Below are positions 8,431 through 17,302 of a stretch of DNA of 64,000 bases, in pieces (positions within the stretch are counted from its first letter, which is position 1; every line of letters starts with the position of its first letter). Both the position numbers and the translations under genes were made by a program. The stretch comes from Sphingobacteriales bacterium. GTDB taxonomy: Bacteria > Bacteroidota > Bacteroidia > Chitinophagales > UBA2359. The notes under the pieces were generated by a model that had not been told where the DNA came from, did not search any database, and worked only from the letters and a program-made list of their open reading frames with translations. Location of the stretch: the NCBI GenBank assembly GCA_016706405.1, contig JADJJT010000001.1, positions 1 through 64,000 of the forward strand, read 5' to 3'.

Positions 8431-9795
8431 TTATTTGTTCTTTGTTTCAACTTGTTGTTTCTGGGGTAAAACACTTTTACCCTGCATAGCAGTAATTAAA
8501 CGTTTACAATATTCTTCTTCTTTGTACGAGCGTTTGGCCATGGCAATTTTTTTAGCTTGGGTAAGTATTTTTATTGCTTTTTTGGGTGATTTGTACTTTT
8601 TGTACAATAAAATTCCGTAGGTTATTTTGTAATCTGCTACATCGGGGTTAAGCTTAACAACATTTTTTGTCCATTCTAATATGCCGTCAAAAATGTCGGG
8701 GCTTTGGGTATATTTTAAGTTAATTCCAACATTATAAGCAATATCCATCAATTTGGCAGGTTTGGTTATTCGATTTTGTTGCACGTAATTAAACATGGCA
8801 TTTGCGTAGCCAACCCAGTTGCCGGTATATGAATAAAATTCCGAGTTCATGCTTGCCGTAAATTCACGTTCGTTGGCAAGATGGCATTTCTCTATAAGCT
8901 TAATGTGTTTGTTGAAGGTTTCTTCGTCAGATTGGGCTGTTGCGGTTACTATTTTATTTTCAATAGCATCCCTCAATTTGGCATCAACGGTAGCGCGGGT
9001 ATAAAGGTCAATAAACAGTTGTTTGTTTTCAATTAGTTGCTTAAAGGCTTCAGAGTCGGTATTTGTTGCAAAATCAAATACAAAATTAATATGGTCGTGG
9101 TTGTTAACTAAAAACTGCTTTTTAGTAGAAGCAAAATATTCATCTACTATCAAGTCAGTTGTATAACCATAATTAAAAGTTTTAAGGTTGCGGGCGTATG
9201 CCATCAAAAGATCGGGGTCACGATTGCCCAAGTCGTATTGGGTTTCGGTATCAAAGAGGTCGTTATACCCTTTGCGTTCTTGATTATCGTCATTTGTAGA
9301 TTTAAATATGCTTAACGATTGTTCGCAAAGTTCAAGCAAATCAGTTTTGGTAAACTCACCCTTTAAAATTGCACGCTTGTCTAATGGCTCACCATTAGAA
9401 TTAAGAATAGCAAAAGTAGGATATACTGAACTACCGAGTTTTTCCATCATAGTAAAACCTATTTTGTTGTCGGTGCTGTACATGTTTACCGGATGAAAGA
9501 TAATGTTCTCCGAAGTAAGCACTGCTTTAATGTCAGGGTCTGATAAAACCTCGCGGGCAGTAAGCTGGCATTGCTTGTCGTTTCTGTATATATAAATAGC
9601 AATTGGGTTCGTGCTTATATTGGCATAGTCCAACACCACATCAAAAGATGCGTCAAAATAGTCTATACCGCCTTCTAAGTTGACTGCATCGGCCGCTTCG
9701 GTATTGCGTGGGCCTTGTGCAAAAGCAACAAAAGTATTTACAGATACAAAAAAAGCCGCAAAAAATGTAAGTAATGAGTACAATTTTTTTAGCAT
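8431..9795 (-). CDS. exported thioredoxin-like protein
   Basis: 454 residues. A signal peptide spans residues 1-26 (ends AFAQG). Residues about 50-160 look like a thioredoxin fold: IAIYIYRNDKQCQLTAREVL in the active-site position, then NIIFHPVNMYSTDN and the cis-Pro region SVYPTFAILNSNGEPL. Only one Cys is present at the active-site position (CQLT), so a normal dithiol oxidoreductase is unlikely. The C-terminal half (about 170-440) is helical and may be TPR-like, ending in a Lys/Gln-rich tail. No operon partner is evident, and a strong terminator follows. The substrate is unknown. Confidence 0.75.
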   Translation of the reverse strand: MLKKLYSLLTFFAAFFVSVNTFVAFAQGPRNTEAADAVNLEGGIDYFDASFDVVLDYANISTNPIAIYIYRNDKQCQLTAREVLSDPDIKAVLTSENIIFHPVNMYSTDNKIGFTMMEKLGSSVYPTFAILNSNGEPLDKRAILKGEFTKTDLLELCEQSLSIFKSTNDDNQERKGYNDLFDTETQYDLGNRDPDLLMAYARNLKTFNYGYTTDLIVDEYFASTKKQFLVNNHDHINFVFDFATNTDSEAFKQLIENKQLFIDLYTRATVDAKLRDAIENKIVTATAQSDEETFNKHIKLIEKCHLANEREFTASMNSEFYSYTGNWVGYANAMFNYVQQNRITKPAKLMDIAYNVGINLKYTQSPDIFDGILEWTKNVVKLNPDVADYKITYGILLYKKYKSPKKAIKILTQAKKIAMAKRSYKEEEYCKRLITAMQGKSVLPQKQQVETKNK

Positions 9796-10142
9796 AGATT
9801 GGGGTAGTTATGTTTGGGGTAATTATCGAAAATAGCTAAATGATTATCAGACGTAGGATTTTATTTTAGTAACAAAAAATTAATGAACGTAGGGCAAAAA
9901 ACATACCAAAAAGTTAATTTTTTCTTATGTGTTGAAAAGGTTAACTCAATTTTAAAAAAGGAAAAAACTTTCTCTACTATGCAGGTTACAATTAACGCAA
10001 CTAAACTTAGTGCAATGATAAGTATAAAATTATTTATCTCAAAATTTTTTTACCTCAAGTTTTTTAATCTTGAATAAATCAAATTTCATCACAAATAAAA
10101 ATCACCAAGTAAAAACACCTATTGTTATTGCCTTAAAAAGCA
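9796..10142. other. intergenic stretch upstream of tRNA-Asp terminator
   Basis: About 345 bp of strongly AT-rich DNA. A 64-codon frame at 9883 is low in complexity (Lys/Phe-rich) with no recognisable product, and I do not call it. Confidence 0.5.
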
Positions 10143-10175
10143 AAAAGCCCATCACTTTTTATAAGTAATGGGCTT
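10143..10175 (-). terminator. terminator downstream of tRNA-Asp
   Basis: The minus strand shows AAAGCCCATTACTT, a short loop, then AAGTGATGGGCTTT followed by TTTGC and a T-rich tract. The 14-bp stem has one mismatch. It lies directly after the tRNA 3' end. Confidence 0.75.
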
Positions 10176-10177
10176 TG

Positions 10178-10251
10178 CGGTCTGGACGGGACTCGAACCC
10201 GCGACCCCATGCGTGACAGGCATGTATTCTAACCAACTGAACTACCAAACC
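10178..10251 (-). tRNA. tRNA-Asp (GTC)
   Basis: A 74-nt cloverleaf including a G discriminator. The acceptor stem GGTTTGG pairs with CCAGACC (one G-T pair). The D-arm GTTCAGTTGGTTAGA, the T-loop GGTTCGAGTC and the anticodon GTC (complement of 10215-10217) are all in place. CCA is not encoded. It is the last core feature before the accessory region. Confidence 0.95.
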
Positions 10252-10531
10252 ATAAAAATAAAGAACTGCCTATTGCTTAGGCGGTGCAAAGATACAGTAT
10301 ATTTTTTCAATTATACAAATATTATAGCTATTTTTTGGGTCTAAATTTTAAAGTTTTTCATTTTTAGGGTATAAAACTATACTTAGAGACTGTCTAAAAA
10401 TTAAAAATTGGCATGCCAGTCCTAAAAATTGATAGGAAAAAAGTTATTAAAAGAGATGTGAATAAAAGACTATCAGTTTGACGTTTAAATAATAATTCAT
10501 AGCTTTATGAAAATCAAACACATAAAGTAAA

Positions 10532-10924
10532 ATGAAAACCTACCCAAGCAGTCTCACCGATAGTCAATGGAGTGCAATATTAGGCATTTTAGACGACAAA
10601 CGGAAACGAAAACACAGTTTAAGAGAAATTTTTAATGCGCTGTTCTATTTGCTTAAAACTGGCTGTCAATGGCGCATGCTGCCGTTCCATTTTCCGTCAT
10701 GGAAGCTTGTTTACTACTATTTTACCAAGTGGAAGAAGGATGGGACGATAGAACTCATCCATGAAATACTCAGGGATAAGACTCGAAAGCAAGCAGGCAG
10801 GGCTTCATCGCCAAGTGTTGGTATAATTGATAGCCAGAGCGTAAAGACAACAAGCGTCGGAGGCTTGTGCAGAGGGATTGACGGGGGTAAAAAGTTAAAG
10901 GCAGAAAGCGGCATATTATTGTAG
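10532..10924 (+). CDS. IS5-family transposase, N-terminal frame (orfA), copy 2
   Basis: 130 residues, same protein as the copy at 3326-3718. The first catalytic Asp is in GIIDSQSVKTT. The slip-prone TAAAAAG lies at 10888-10894, after which a -1 shift reads KKVKGRKRH and continues into the following frame. Confidence 0.9.
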   Translation: MKTYPSSLTDSQWSAILGILDDKRKRKHSLREIFNALFYLLKTGCQWRMLPFHFPSWKLVYYYFTKWKKDGTIELIHEILRDKTRKQAGRASSPSVGIIDSQSVKTTSVGGLCRGIDGGKKLKAESGILL

Positions 10925-10929
10925 ATACA

Positions 10930-11298
10930 ATGGGACTACTTTTAGCGGTTGTGGTTCATGCGGCAAATGAGCATGACAGTAAATCAGCCCCAATGGTTAT
11001 AGCTGACCTCAGAGGCAGGTTTTGCAGATTGGTAAAGATAGTAGCTGATGGCGGGTATAGAGGCGAGTTAATTGAAAATACCCGCAAAACGTTTGGGTGG
11101 GTGGTTGAGGTTGTAAGTAGATCGAATACAGCCTCGAAATTCGAAGTATTGCCAAAAAGATGGATTGTTGAAAGAACTTTTGCATGGCTCGAAAGCTATC
11201 GAAGATTGAGTAAAGACTTTGAGTTCCAAACCGAAACGAGCCAGACAATGATCCAACTTGCCATGATAAAATTGATGCTTAATAGAATTAGAAAATAA
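10930..11298 (+). CDS. IS5-family transposase, C-terminal frame (orfB), copy 2
   Basis: 122 residues, same protein as 2952-3320. It carries the second Asp (ADGGYRG) and the catalytic Glu (IVERTFAWLE). It is probably expressed only as a fusion to orfA through the -1 shift at 10888-10894. Confidence 0.88.
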   Translation: MGLLLAVVVHAANEHDSKSAPMVIADLRGRFCRLVKIVADGGYRGELIENTRKTFGWVVEVVSRSNTASKFEVLPKRWIVERTFAWLESYRRLSKDFEFQTETSQTMIQLAMIKLMLNRIRK

Positions 11299-11301
11299 AA
11301 T

Positions 11302-11943
11302 TTAGACAGGCTCTAAGTGATTAAAGCCTTTTACGTCTGTATCAAGTAAAGCGCACAGTTTTTGGGCTTGGGTAAAGGCGGTGTTGATTTTTTTTGATAC
11401 AATTTGAGCGACTTTGTCTTGATGTTTTCCAAAATCAATATCTTTTGAAAATAAAATTACTTGATCAATATTTTGATTAGATAAAACTTTTGTAATGACA
11501 TCTTCGCTCCAAATATTTTTTCTGAAAGGAAAAATTGACTGAATGTTTTTCTTCGTTGAAATATATCCTTCACGGTCTTCGTCTCCACGAATACCTACAT
11601 AGGATACAACATCATCTGTTCCCACATATTTTTCAAATGGTTCAAGTTTTAATTTTTTTGTACACCACCGAACACTAGAGGACGGCAAATAACCTCCGTA
11701 CATTTTTAAAAAATGATCAAACGGAACTTCCGAACTATTTTCTGCTGCTCTCAAAAGATTTATTTTTATACCAAGATAAACTTCAAGATTTTGGATAAGC
11801 TGATAGGTTTCGTCTAACTCTTTACCTGTATCACAAGAATAAAATTCCAAATCCAATGACGGGTATCTGGTTTTGATATAAATAGCTAAAGCAGCACTAT
11901 CTTTGCCGCCTGAAATGCCTAAAACATGTCTTATTTTACTCAT
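11302..11943 (-). pseudogene. sspD: PAPS-reductase/ATP-pyrophosphatase-like protein, SspD-type, 3' end cut by IS5
   Basis: 213 residues remain. The PP-loop SGGKDS (residues 11-16) and the downstream SSVRWCTKKLKLEPF identify the adenine-nucleotide alpha-hydrolase / PAPS-reductase-like superfamily. In DNA phosphorothioation systems the DndC/SspD member activates DNA for sulphur insertion. The order DUF4007 - ATPase - this protein matches SspB-C-D. Its ATG overlaps the ATPase stop by 4 nt. The last residues (LEPV) and the stop are encoded by the inverted repeat of IS5 copy 2, so the native C-terminus has been lost, and nothing on the far side of the IS continues it. How much is missing I cannot tell. 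Activity is doubtful. Confidence 0.72.
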
Positions 11944-14900
11944 TGCAATAATTCTTTTAAAAGATTCAACACTGCTGCTATGTTTAATGTTTTATCGCTT
12001 CCCAATTTGTTCTTCAAAGTTGATTTTAATTGTTCAACTTCTACCGATTTGCTTTTCGGAAAACGCACAACTTTCGGATTGATTGCACTAAAAAAAGTGT
12101 CAATTTTTACTCCTATTACTTCTTCGTTTATTTCATCTATATTGACTTTAGAAATGTTTGTCAGGCTATCCAATTCTAATATCAACGCTTTGAATTTTTC
12201 GTACAACAAGATTTCATCTTCATCACTGAAATTTTCAAGCGTTTTGCCGACTACGGCTTGTGCAATAGAATTTAACCAAGCCTTTTTATCATCTAAGCTC
12301 GAATCAATTCGTTGTAAAAACGTTTTTTGATTTGCCAAAAGCAAATGTTTTTTTAACATAGAAAAACGCTCACGCAAATGTTCTTTATAATCTTCAAATT
12401 CGACTGTTTGTCCAACATATTCGTTGCAGATAAACTCTTCGAAGCGTTTGATAAGTTCGTAGTAAGAAGTACGCAACTCGCGAACTGCATTTTGCAAGTT
12501 TGTTGTAAAGGCTTGTAGTTTTGATTTGTCTTTTTGCAAGTCACTAAGCGAAATCCCTAACGCATTTGGAAATGAATCAAAGAAAGTGTCTTCTGGGTTT
12601 ATGCTCTTTGCTATAGCAGTACGAATTTTTAAAGCCGAAGTCGAAAGACGTTTCGTTTGCTTAGAATATTCAGGCAACTGCTTGTAAAAAACAATGAATG
12701 GTTTTATCGTTTCAATGAATGAATTGTTGTCAAACTTTGATTCGGTTGAAATATTTAAGAAAGTACGATAGCTGTTGAAGATGTCCAACTTCACTCCTTC
12801 AATGTCAAAAGTTTTGATTGAATAATCTTCGGGATTTTTCGCAATCAATTCAAGGTTGTCGTCCGTCAGACTTGGTAAATAGCCGTCATTGTTGAACATT
12901 GCGAAATCATCTCTACGCAAAAACAGAAAAGTAGAAATCCAAAAATCAATAAACCCTTGTTTTAGTTTCAATGGTCGTTTGCTCAAAACAGAAACAAACT
13001 CGTCAATGCTTCTTTGTTCAGATTTCGCACTTTCAATGAATTTTTCTGATGCCTTCCAAAGTTCATTGAAACTTGATTTTTTGTCAATGGTTGGAACAGA
13101 AAACGAATTTTCACGAATTGGCGAAATACCGTTTTCTTTCAGAAGCGATAAGAAAATTGTTTTTTCAGGCGGAAATTTCGCATCTTCAAAACCTAAGTTT
13201 TCTTTATCCCAATTATTCGCAAGTGCTTTAAAGTAGTTACGTTTAGCGGTGTGAATTGAAGGCGAAATTTTGTGTTTGTTTACTAATTCGTTTTTGAAAA
13301 CAGGCGTTGCTTTGTAAACAAGACTGCAAACTTGCGAAAGCAATTTTTGAAAATCTTTTTTGTCTTCAATTTTCTTTTCTTCGCCTTTGAAGTACCATTT
13401 CACGTCTTTACTTCCTGAATAAATGCTGTCTGTGATATAGTGATTTAGTAAGCGTTTTTGAGAGTCTGAAATGTTTTCTAGTTCTCGTTTTGCAACTTTA
13501 TCGTCTTTGTTCTCCTCAATTACTTGTTGGATTTTTTCAATCTCAAACAATAAGTTTTTTATCTCGGTTGAGTTTTTGAAAAAGCAATAAATAATTGCTT
13601 CTTTTTGAGTTCTTGATGTTTCTTGAATTTCAGCAATTTTAATTTTGCTATTGAATATAAGATTGATGAAGCCGTCAATTTCTCCTGCTGGAATGTCTTT
13701 GAGAATTGGATATTCAGAAATTTTAAACTCAAAGAAACGTTGTGTTCCTGTTTCGTAAGAATACAGTTTTGCAAAGACAGGTGAGAATTGGAAATACTTA
13801 TTCAGTAAAGCCGTGACATCGTTTACTTCCGAAATTTTATTTCCTGCTTCAATTAAGGCAGTTTGAATGTCTAAATCTGTTCCTTCAAAAAGAATATAGC
13901 GTTTGCTGTGGGCACGGAAATGAATTATTTTTTTACTTTCAAGATTTTTGATGATTGTTCTTGCATTAGCAACGCCACAAGCAGTTTCAAGGTAACTGCT
14001 CAAAAAATTTTCATCTAAAATAGCTCCGCTTGCCAAAAAAATATTCAGCAAACCAATTGTTTTGATTGCTTTAGAGTAATCGTTTATTCTTTCGTCAAAT
14101 GCACGTTCAACTTCTTCCAACGAAGAACGGATTGAACTCCAAGCCGAAAAATCGGGATTGTATTTTGAAGTGAGAAACGAATAAAAATTGAAATTGAGAT
14201 AATCATAAACACAACTCAAATTGTAAAACGGATTCTCTCGTTTATTGAATTTCGTTAGCCCTGTATGATCGGTTGATTCAAGAAATGAAAACAAAGAACG
14301 TTCGTTTTGTCCATAGCGTTGCAACGAAAGCGTAAGAATGTTTGCTGAAAGAATATCAAGCGGAAAAAGTTTCGTAGAAATTTCGTTCAAGAAATCTTTG
14401 TTGAAATTGAACGCTTTTGAAGCTGCAGACAATTTCAAACATTTATCAATTTGTTCTTTTGGTGCTTTGCCTTCAACATTTATAGCAATATGTTCCGAAG
14501 CCAAATACAAAAGTTGTTCAACAGGTTGTTGAATGTAATTTCACGGAAACGTCCTTTAACCTTTGTCCACTCTTGTTTTTGTGTGCTTGTTAATGCGTAG
14601 GCATACGATTCAAAACTTTGGTGAACCGTAGAAATCAAAACAATGTTGTATTTCGGATTGTTGCAAAATTCCGCTAATTGCTGAATGAAATACAATTCGT
14701 TTTCGGGATTGTGTTTGCTTGCGTATTCCAAAAATTTCCCGAACTCATCTAACAACAAAAACAAAATGCCGTTGTTTTTGCTAACCGAATGGTAGCGGTT
14801 GAAAATTTCGGATAAAATATTTTCGTGTTTGTTTTTGTTTGTTGTTACTTCAAATGTGTCTGCGAACTGTTCTACGATTGAAGTATAAGAACCAACAATT

Positions 14901-15160
14901 TTCACAAAATCAACTTTGGGATTTGTAAGAAAGTTTGTTTCAAAGTAACATTCCTTACCTTTTACACTTTGTTCAAGAGCCAAAAGGAACGAAGATTTCC
15001 CTGTGCCATAAGTTCCAATTATGTTGAATGAACGAATCCCTTTTTTGAAGTCGTTCACAATTTGACCTACTGTCTGTTTGGCATTTGGTGTCGGGATATA
15101 GTGAAAATCCCTTTCCGTATCACGAAGGATATTGACCGACGTTGTGAAATTAGTTGCCAT
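11940..15160 (-). pseudogene. sspC: large P-loop ATPase, SspC-type, with one -1 frameshift
   Basis: Two overlapping frames (15160-14480 and 14510-11940) are one gene. The first ends ...KGRFREITFN and the second resumes ...PVEQLLYLASEHIAI; restoring one base near 14526-14528 joins them into about 1073 residues. Walker A is GTYGTGKS (about residues 49-56) and Walker B is LFLLLDEFGKFLE. The remaining 850 residues are helical with no domain I recognise. The start overlaps the DUF4007 gene by 11 nt and the stop overlaps sspD by 4 nt, so this was one translationally coupled operon. In Ssp systems SspC is the ATPase accompanying the SspB nickase and SspD. The missing base could be a real mutation or an assembly error. 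Confidence 0.68.
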
Positions 15161-16031
15161 AGTATGAATCTAAAATTGAGTATACGTTTGGTTTGCTACC
15201 TTTAAATTGCAGCTCTTTAATTCCTGCATGGTCGGTAAATGTGATACTTTTGTTGTTATTAACGATTTCAGAAATTTTGTTTGTTAAGCCTGAGCGGTTC
15301 AATGCAAAAATTGAACACGGACTGTTATAATCGTATTCCAACGAATTTAAGCTAATTGATTGTCCGTAGTTTGGATTGTCCAAAATGGAAAAAAGCAAAA
15401 CAGCATCTTCCAAATTATCTCTGTCGCTGTTTTCAATCTGATACTGCGTGTCTTTGCCTTTGCCGATTGTTTTAAGCAAATCTATTTCGGAAAGAATACC
15501 CGAAAAACTGTCTTCAATATCTTTTGCAGATTCACTACTTTGGTACATTTTTACAAACACGTCAAAGTCGTCTGCAACTGTGTTGTCATTGAATTGAAGT
15601 GAAGGTTCTGCTTCGCGTTTACGCTTTAAATAGTTTACAAAAACTTCCTTATTGAAGAAAATCTTTTCCTTTCTAAACTCGTTGAAAATGATGCTGTATG
15701 TTGAAGCCAAGCCTGTTTTTACAAGTTGGTAGTGCAGCAGCCACAAACTCGCGTCGTCTTCCAAAAACGGGTCGTAGCCGTTTTCTGTGTCAAAAAGTTT
15801 TGTGCCAAATTCCGTTGTTTTGTCTTTATTGTCAATGATGTTAAATGCTTTCATCCAATAACGGATTGCCGAAACCATATTTTTACCAACGCCAAGTTTT
15901 ACAACAGCATCTTCGCTGTTGAATGACTGCCCTTCCTGAACAAAGTCAAATCCTTTTTTGAGCCAAAGTTGTCGGCAATGAAAGGAATAGTGTCCTGAAA
16001 ATGTATATTTTATTGTCAATAGTTCATTCAT
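15150..16031 (-). CDS. sspB: DUF4007 protein, SspB-type DNA phosphorothioation component
   Basis: 293 residues. The N-terminus YTFSGHYSFHCRQLWLKKGFDF and the following VVKLGVGKNMVSAIRYWMKAF are typical of DUF4007, the family of SspB, which nicks DNA in the single-strand phosphorothioation system SspABCD. No SspA (cysteine desulfurase) or SspE lies in the window; a housekeeping desulfurase could serve. It is the first gene of the three-gene minus-strand operon running to 11302. Upstream lie about 145 bp without a clear -7 box and then a type-2 hairpin repeat. The gene looks intact although its partners are broken. Confidence 0.8.
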   Translation of the reverse strand: MNELLTIKYTFSGHYSFHCRQLWLKKGFDFVQEGQSFNSEDAVVKLGVGKNMVSAIRYWMKAFNIIDNKDKTTEFGTKLFDTENGYDPFLEDDASLWLLHYQLVKTGLASTYSIIFNEFRKEKIFFNKEVFVNYLKRKREAEPSLQFNDNTVADDFDVFVKMYQSSESAKDIEDSFSGILSEIDLLKTIGKGKDTQYQIENSDRDNLEDAVLLFSILDNPNYGQSISLNSLEYDYNSPCSIFALNRSGLTNKISEIVNNNKSITFTDHAGIKELQFKGSKPNVYSILDSYYGN

Positions 16032-16175
16032 TATTTTCTGTTTGGGTTAGCCCCATTTTACCACTTACAAAATAAGATAATTTTCGTTTTAGATATAAGC
16101 TAGATGACCTGCTTTTATTGCCATAGTTATTAACGACTTCTAAAAATCTACTATATTTCAAATGACCGTCATTTG

Positions 16176-16262
16176 TGCGTTGGCAAAAAACGGCTCTTTT
16201 GGTTTTGCGAAGCGTTGGCTTGTGTGTAGGGCAAAACCAAATGTGCCATTTGTGGGCTGGCT
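16176..16262 (+). repeat. type-2 covarying hairpin repeat, copy 1
   Basis: Two-tier hairpin (16188-16251): AAACGGC with GCCATTT (one mismatch), an internal TCT/TGT non-pairing step, then TTTGGTTTTGC with GCAAAACCAAA (11 bp), and a loop with TTGGCTTG. Flanks GCGTTGGC and TGTGGGCTGG are shared with the copies at 29300 and 36670, whose stems differ in sequence but keep pairing. It lies between a 41-codon frame and sspB. Confidence 0.75.
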
Positions 16263-16272
16263 AAAATTATTT

Positions 16273-16398
16273 TTAAAATTTGATTACAGGTTTTGATAAC
16301 TGTTCAAGCAATAGTTTTACCTTTGCCGTCAACGAAACTACCTCCTGACGAGGTTGCACATTCTCGGCGCGTAACCTTTTTGCTTCTTGCTTTGTCAT
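16273..16398 (-). CDS. 41-residue coiled-coil peptide, possible IS66 transposase remnant
   Basis: Short frame reading MTKQEAKRLRAENVQPRQ onward, with LTAKVKLLLEQLSK. The heptad-like LRAEN...LRQEV...LTAKV pattern resembles the N-terminal coiled-coil of IS66-type transposases found in Bacteroidota. It may be a leftover fragment rather than a functional gene. The stop is 11 bp from the type-2 hairpin repeat. Confidence 0.4.
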   Translation of the reverse strand: MTKQEAKRLRAENVQPRQEVVSLTAKVKLLLEQLSKPVIKF

Positions 16399-16456
16399 AG
16401 CCGACAAGTTAGGTACTTTTGTCCAATTATTTCTTTTTTTTCACCACCGGAATAGT

Positions 16457-17110
16457 TTATTTCTTTTTATCATCATCTTCCGTATCTTCAAAATAGTTTG
16501 ATGATGTATCTTCGTTAGAGCGAATCTTTCTGCTATAATTTGCTCTTGAGTTTTGTTCTTTCATGAACATTTTTCTAATGCCAGCTTCATTCTTTTCAAA
16601 AAGCATAGTATTGTTGATTGAAAGTGAAATGGCAATTTTTTCAACATCGTGGTCTGTACCAATGTAGGTAAATGTCCAACGATTTTGTTTTAACTCTTCA
16701 ACGAGTTTTTTGATGTCATTGCCTGAAAATTCTTTTGAAGCATTTTCTTCTCCGTCTGTCAAAATTGTGACAAGAACATTAAAGTCAGTTTGCCCTTGTA
16801 AGGATTGTTTCAGTTTGTTTATACTAAAACCCATTGCATCAAATAAAGGGGTAGAAGCATTAGGTTTATAGGTTTTGTCGTCAATTTGTTTAAGTTTGCT
16901 TGCTGGGTCAATAAAGTGAAGCAATTTTTGCCCTAAGCCGTTGAATGATACAAATGAAATAAAGTGTTCTTGTTCAGGAAATTGCTTTTCAATGCCTTGA
17001 ATTGTTTGCACTAATTCATTAAAACCTTGAATAATTGCGGTTTTTATAGATTCCATAGAACCACTTTCATCCAAAATTATTAGGTTGTGAACCTGATGTT
17101 TCTTTTCCAT
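16457..17110 (-). CDS. von Willebrand factor A domain protein
   Basis: 217 residues, essentially one VWA domain. The MIDAS metal site is visible: DESGS at residues about 14-18 (DxSxS) and LTDGEEN further along. There is no signal peptide or membrane segment, so it is probably cytoplasmic. The C-terminus is acidic and Lys-rich (DTEDDDKKK). Stand-alone VWA proteins of this type occur in tellurite-type stress and defence islands, but no partner ATPase or phosphatase is next to it. It forms the last packet of the palindrome-separated array: its packet begins GTTGTATGTC (complement of 17166-17175), but I cannot find the matching end downstream. The function is unknown. Confidence 0.75.
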   Translation of the reverse strand: MEKKHQVHNLIILDESGSMESIKTAIIQGFNELVQTIQGIEKQFPEQEHFISFVSFNGLGQKLLHFIDPASKLKQIDDKTYKPNASTPLFDAMGFSINKLKQSLQGQTDFNVLVTILTDGEENASKEFSGNDIKKLVEELKQNRWTFTYIGTDHDVEKIAISLSINNTMLFEKNEAGIRKMFMKEQNSRANYSRKIRSNEDTSSNYFEDTEDDDKKK

Positions 17111-17165
17111 GTTTTATATTTTTAAATTGTTTTTAATGTTTACTATGAGTTGTAGTTCATTAAAA

Positions 17166-17302
17166 TGACATACAACGGATTACGTATTGGCGATGGTGGG
17201 GCATTTGAAAAACGTCAGACCAACATTTGCATTAATGCCCAATAGAATTACAAATGTTGAGTTTACAACTGTCAACCCCACTATTGCCAAACCGATGTGC
17301 CT
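17166..17302 (-). repeat. attC-like palindrome, site 1 (IS1182-interrupted), inner part
   Basis: Stem TTGGCGATGGTGGGG pairs with CCCCACTATTGCCAA (a few mismatches), separated by about 95 bp. The left arm ends GACATACAAC (start of the VWA packet, read on the minus strand as GTTGTATGTC). The right end runs into IS1182 copy A at 17303. The other arm of the site is at 19084-19103. Confidence 0.65.

Larger units (their letters stand above)
10386..11313 (+). mobile_element. IS5-family insertion sequence, copy 2 (inverted relative to copy 1)
   Basis: Same 928-bp element as 2937-3864 with no difference that I can see by eye, in the opposite orientation. Terminal repeats are GAGACTGTCTAAAA (10386) and the complement of GAGCCTGTCTAAA (ending 11313). 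The flanking triplets are TTA on the left and TAA on the right, so no clean target duplication exists here, unlike copy 1. The right end lies inside the 3' part of the PAPS-reductase-like gene and supplies its stop codon. Confidence 0.93.

Noticed and set aside
9883..10077. 64-codon frame before tRNA-Asp
   Set aside because: It is low in complexity (Lys/Phe/Leu), has no recognisable motif, and sits in AT-rich intergenic DNA.
10178..11313. tRNA-Asp as the attachment site of a genomic island
   Set aside because: The accessory DNA adjoins the 5' end of the tRNA, I see no repeat of its 3' end at the other edge near 38.3 kb, and there is no tyrosine integrase in the window.
2937..11313. Inversion of 3865-10385 between the two inverted IS5 copies
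   Set aside because: Exchanging flanks by such an inversion would leave the same triplets at each copy, so it does not explain the TTA/TAA mismatch at copy 2; no other evidence for it.
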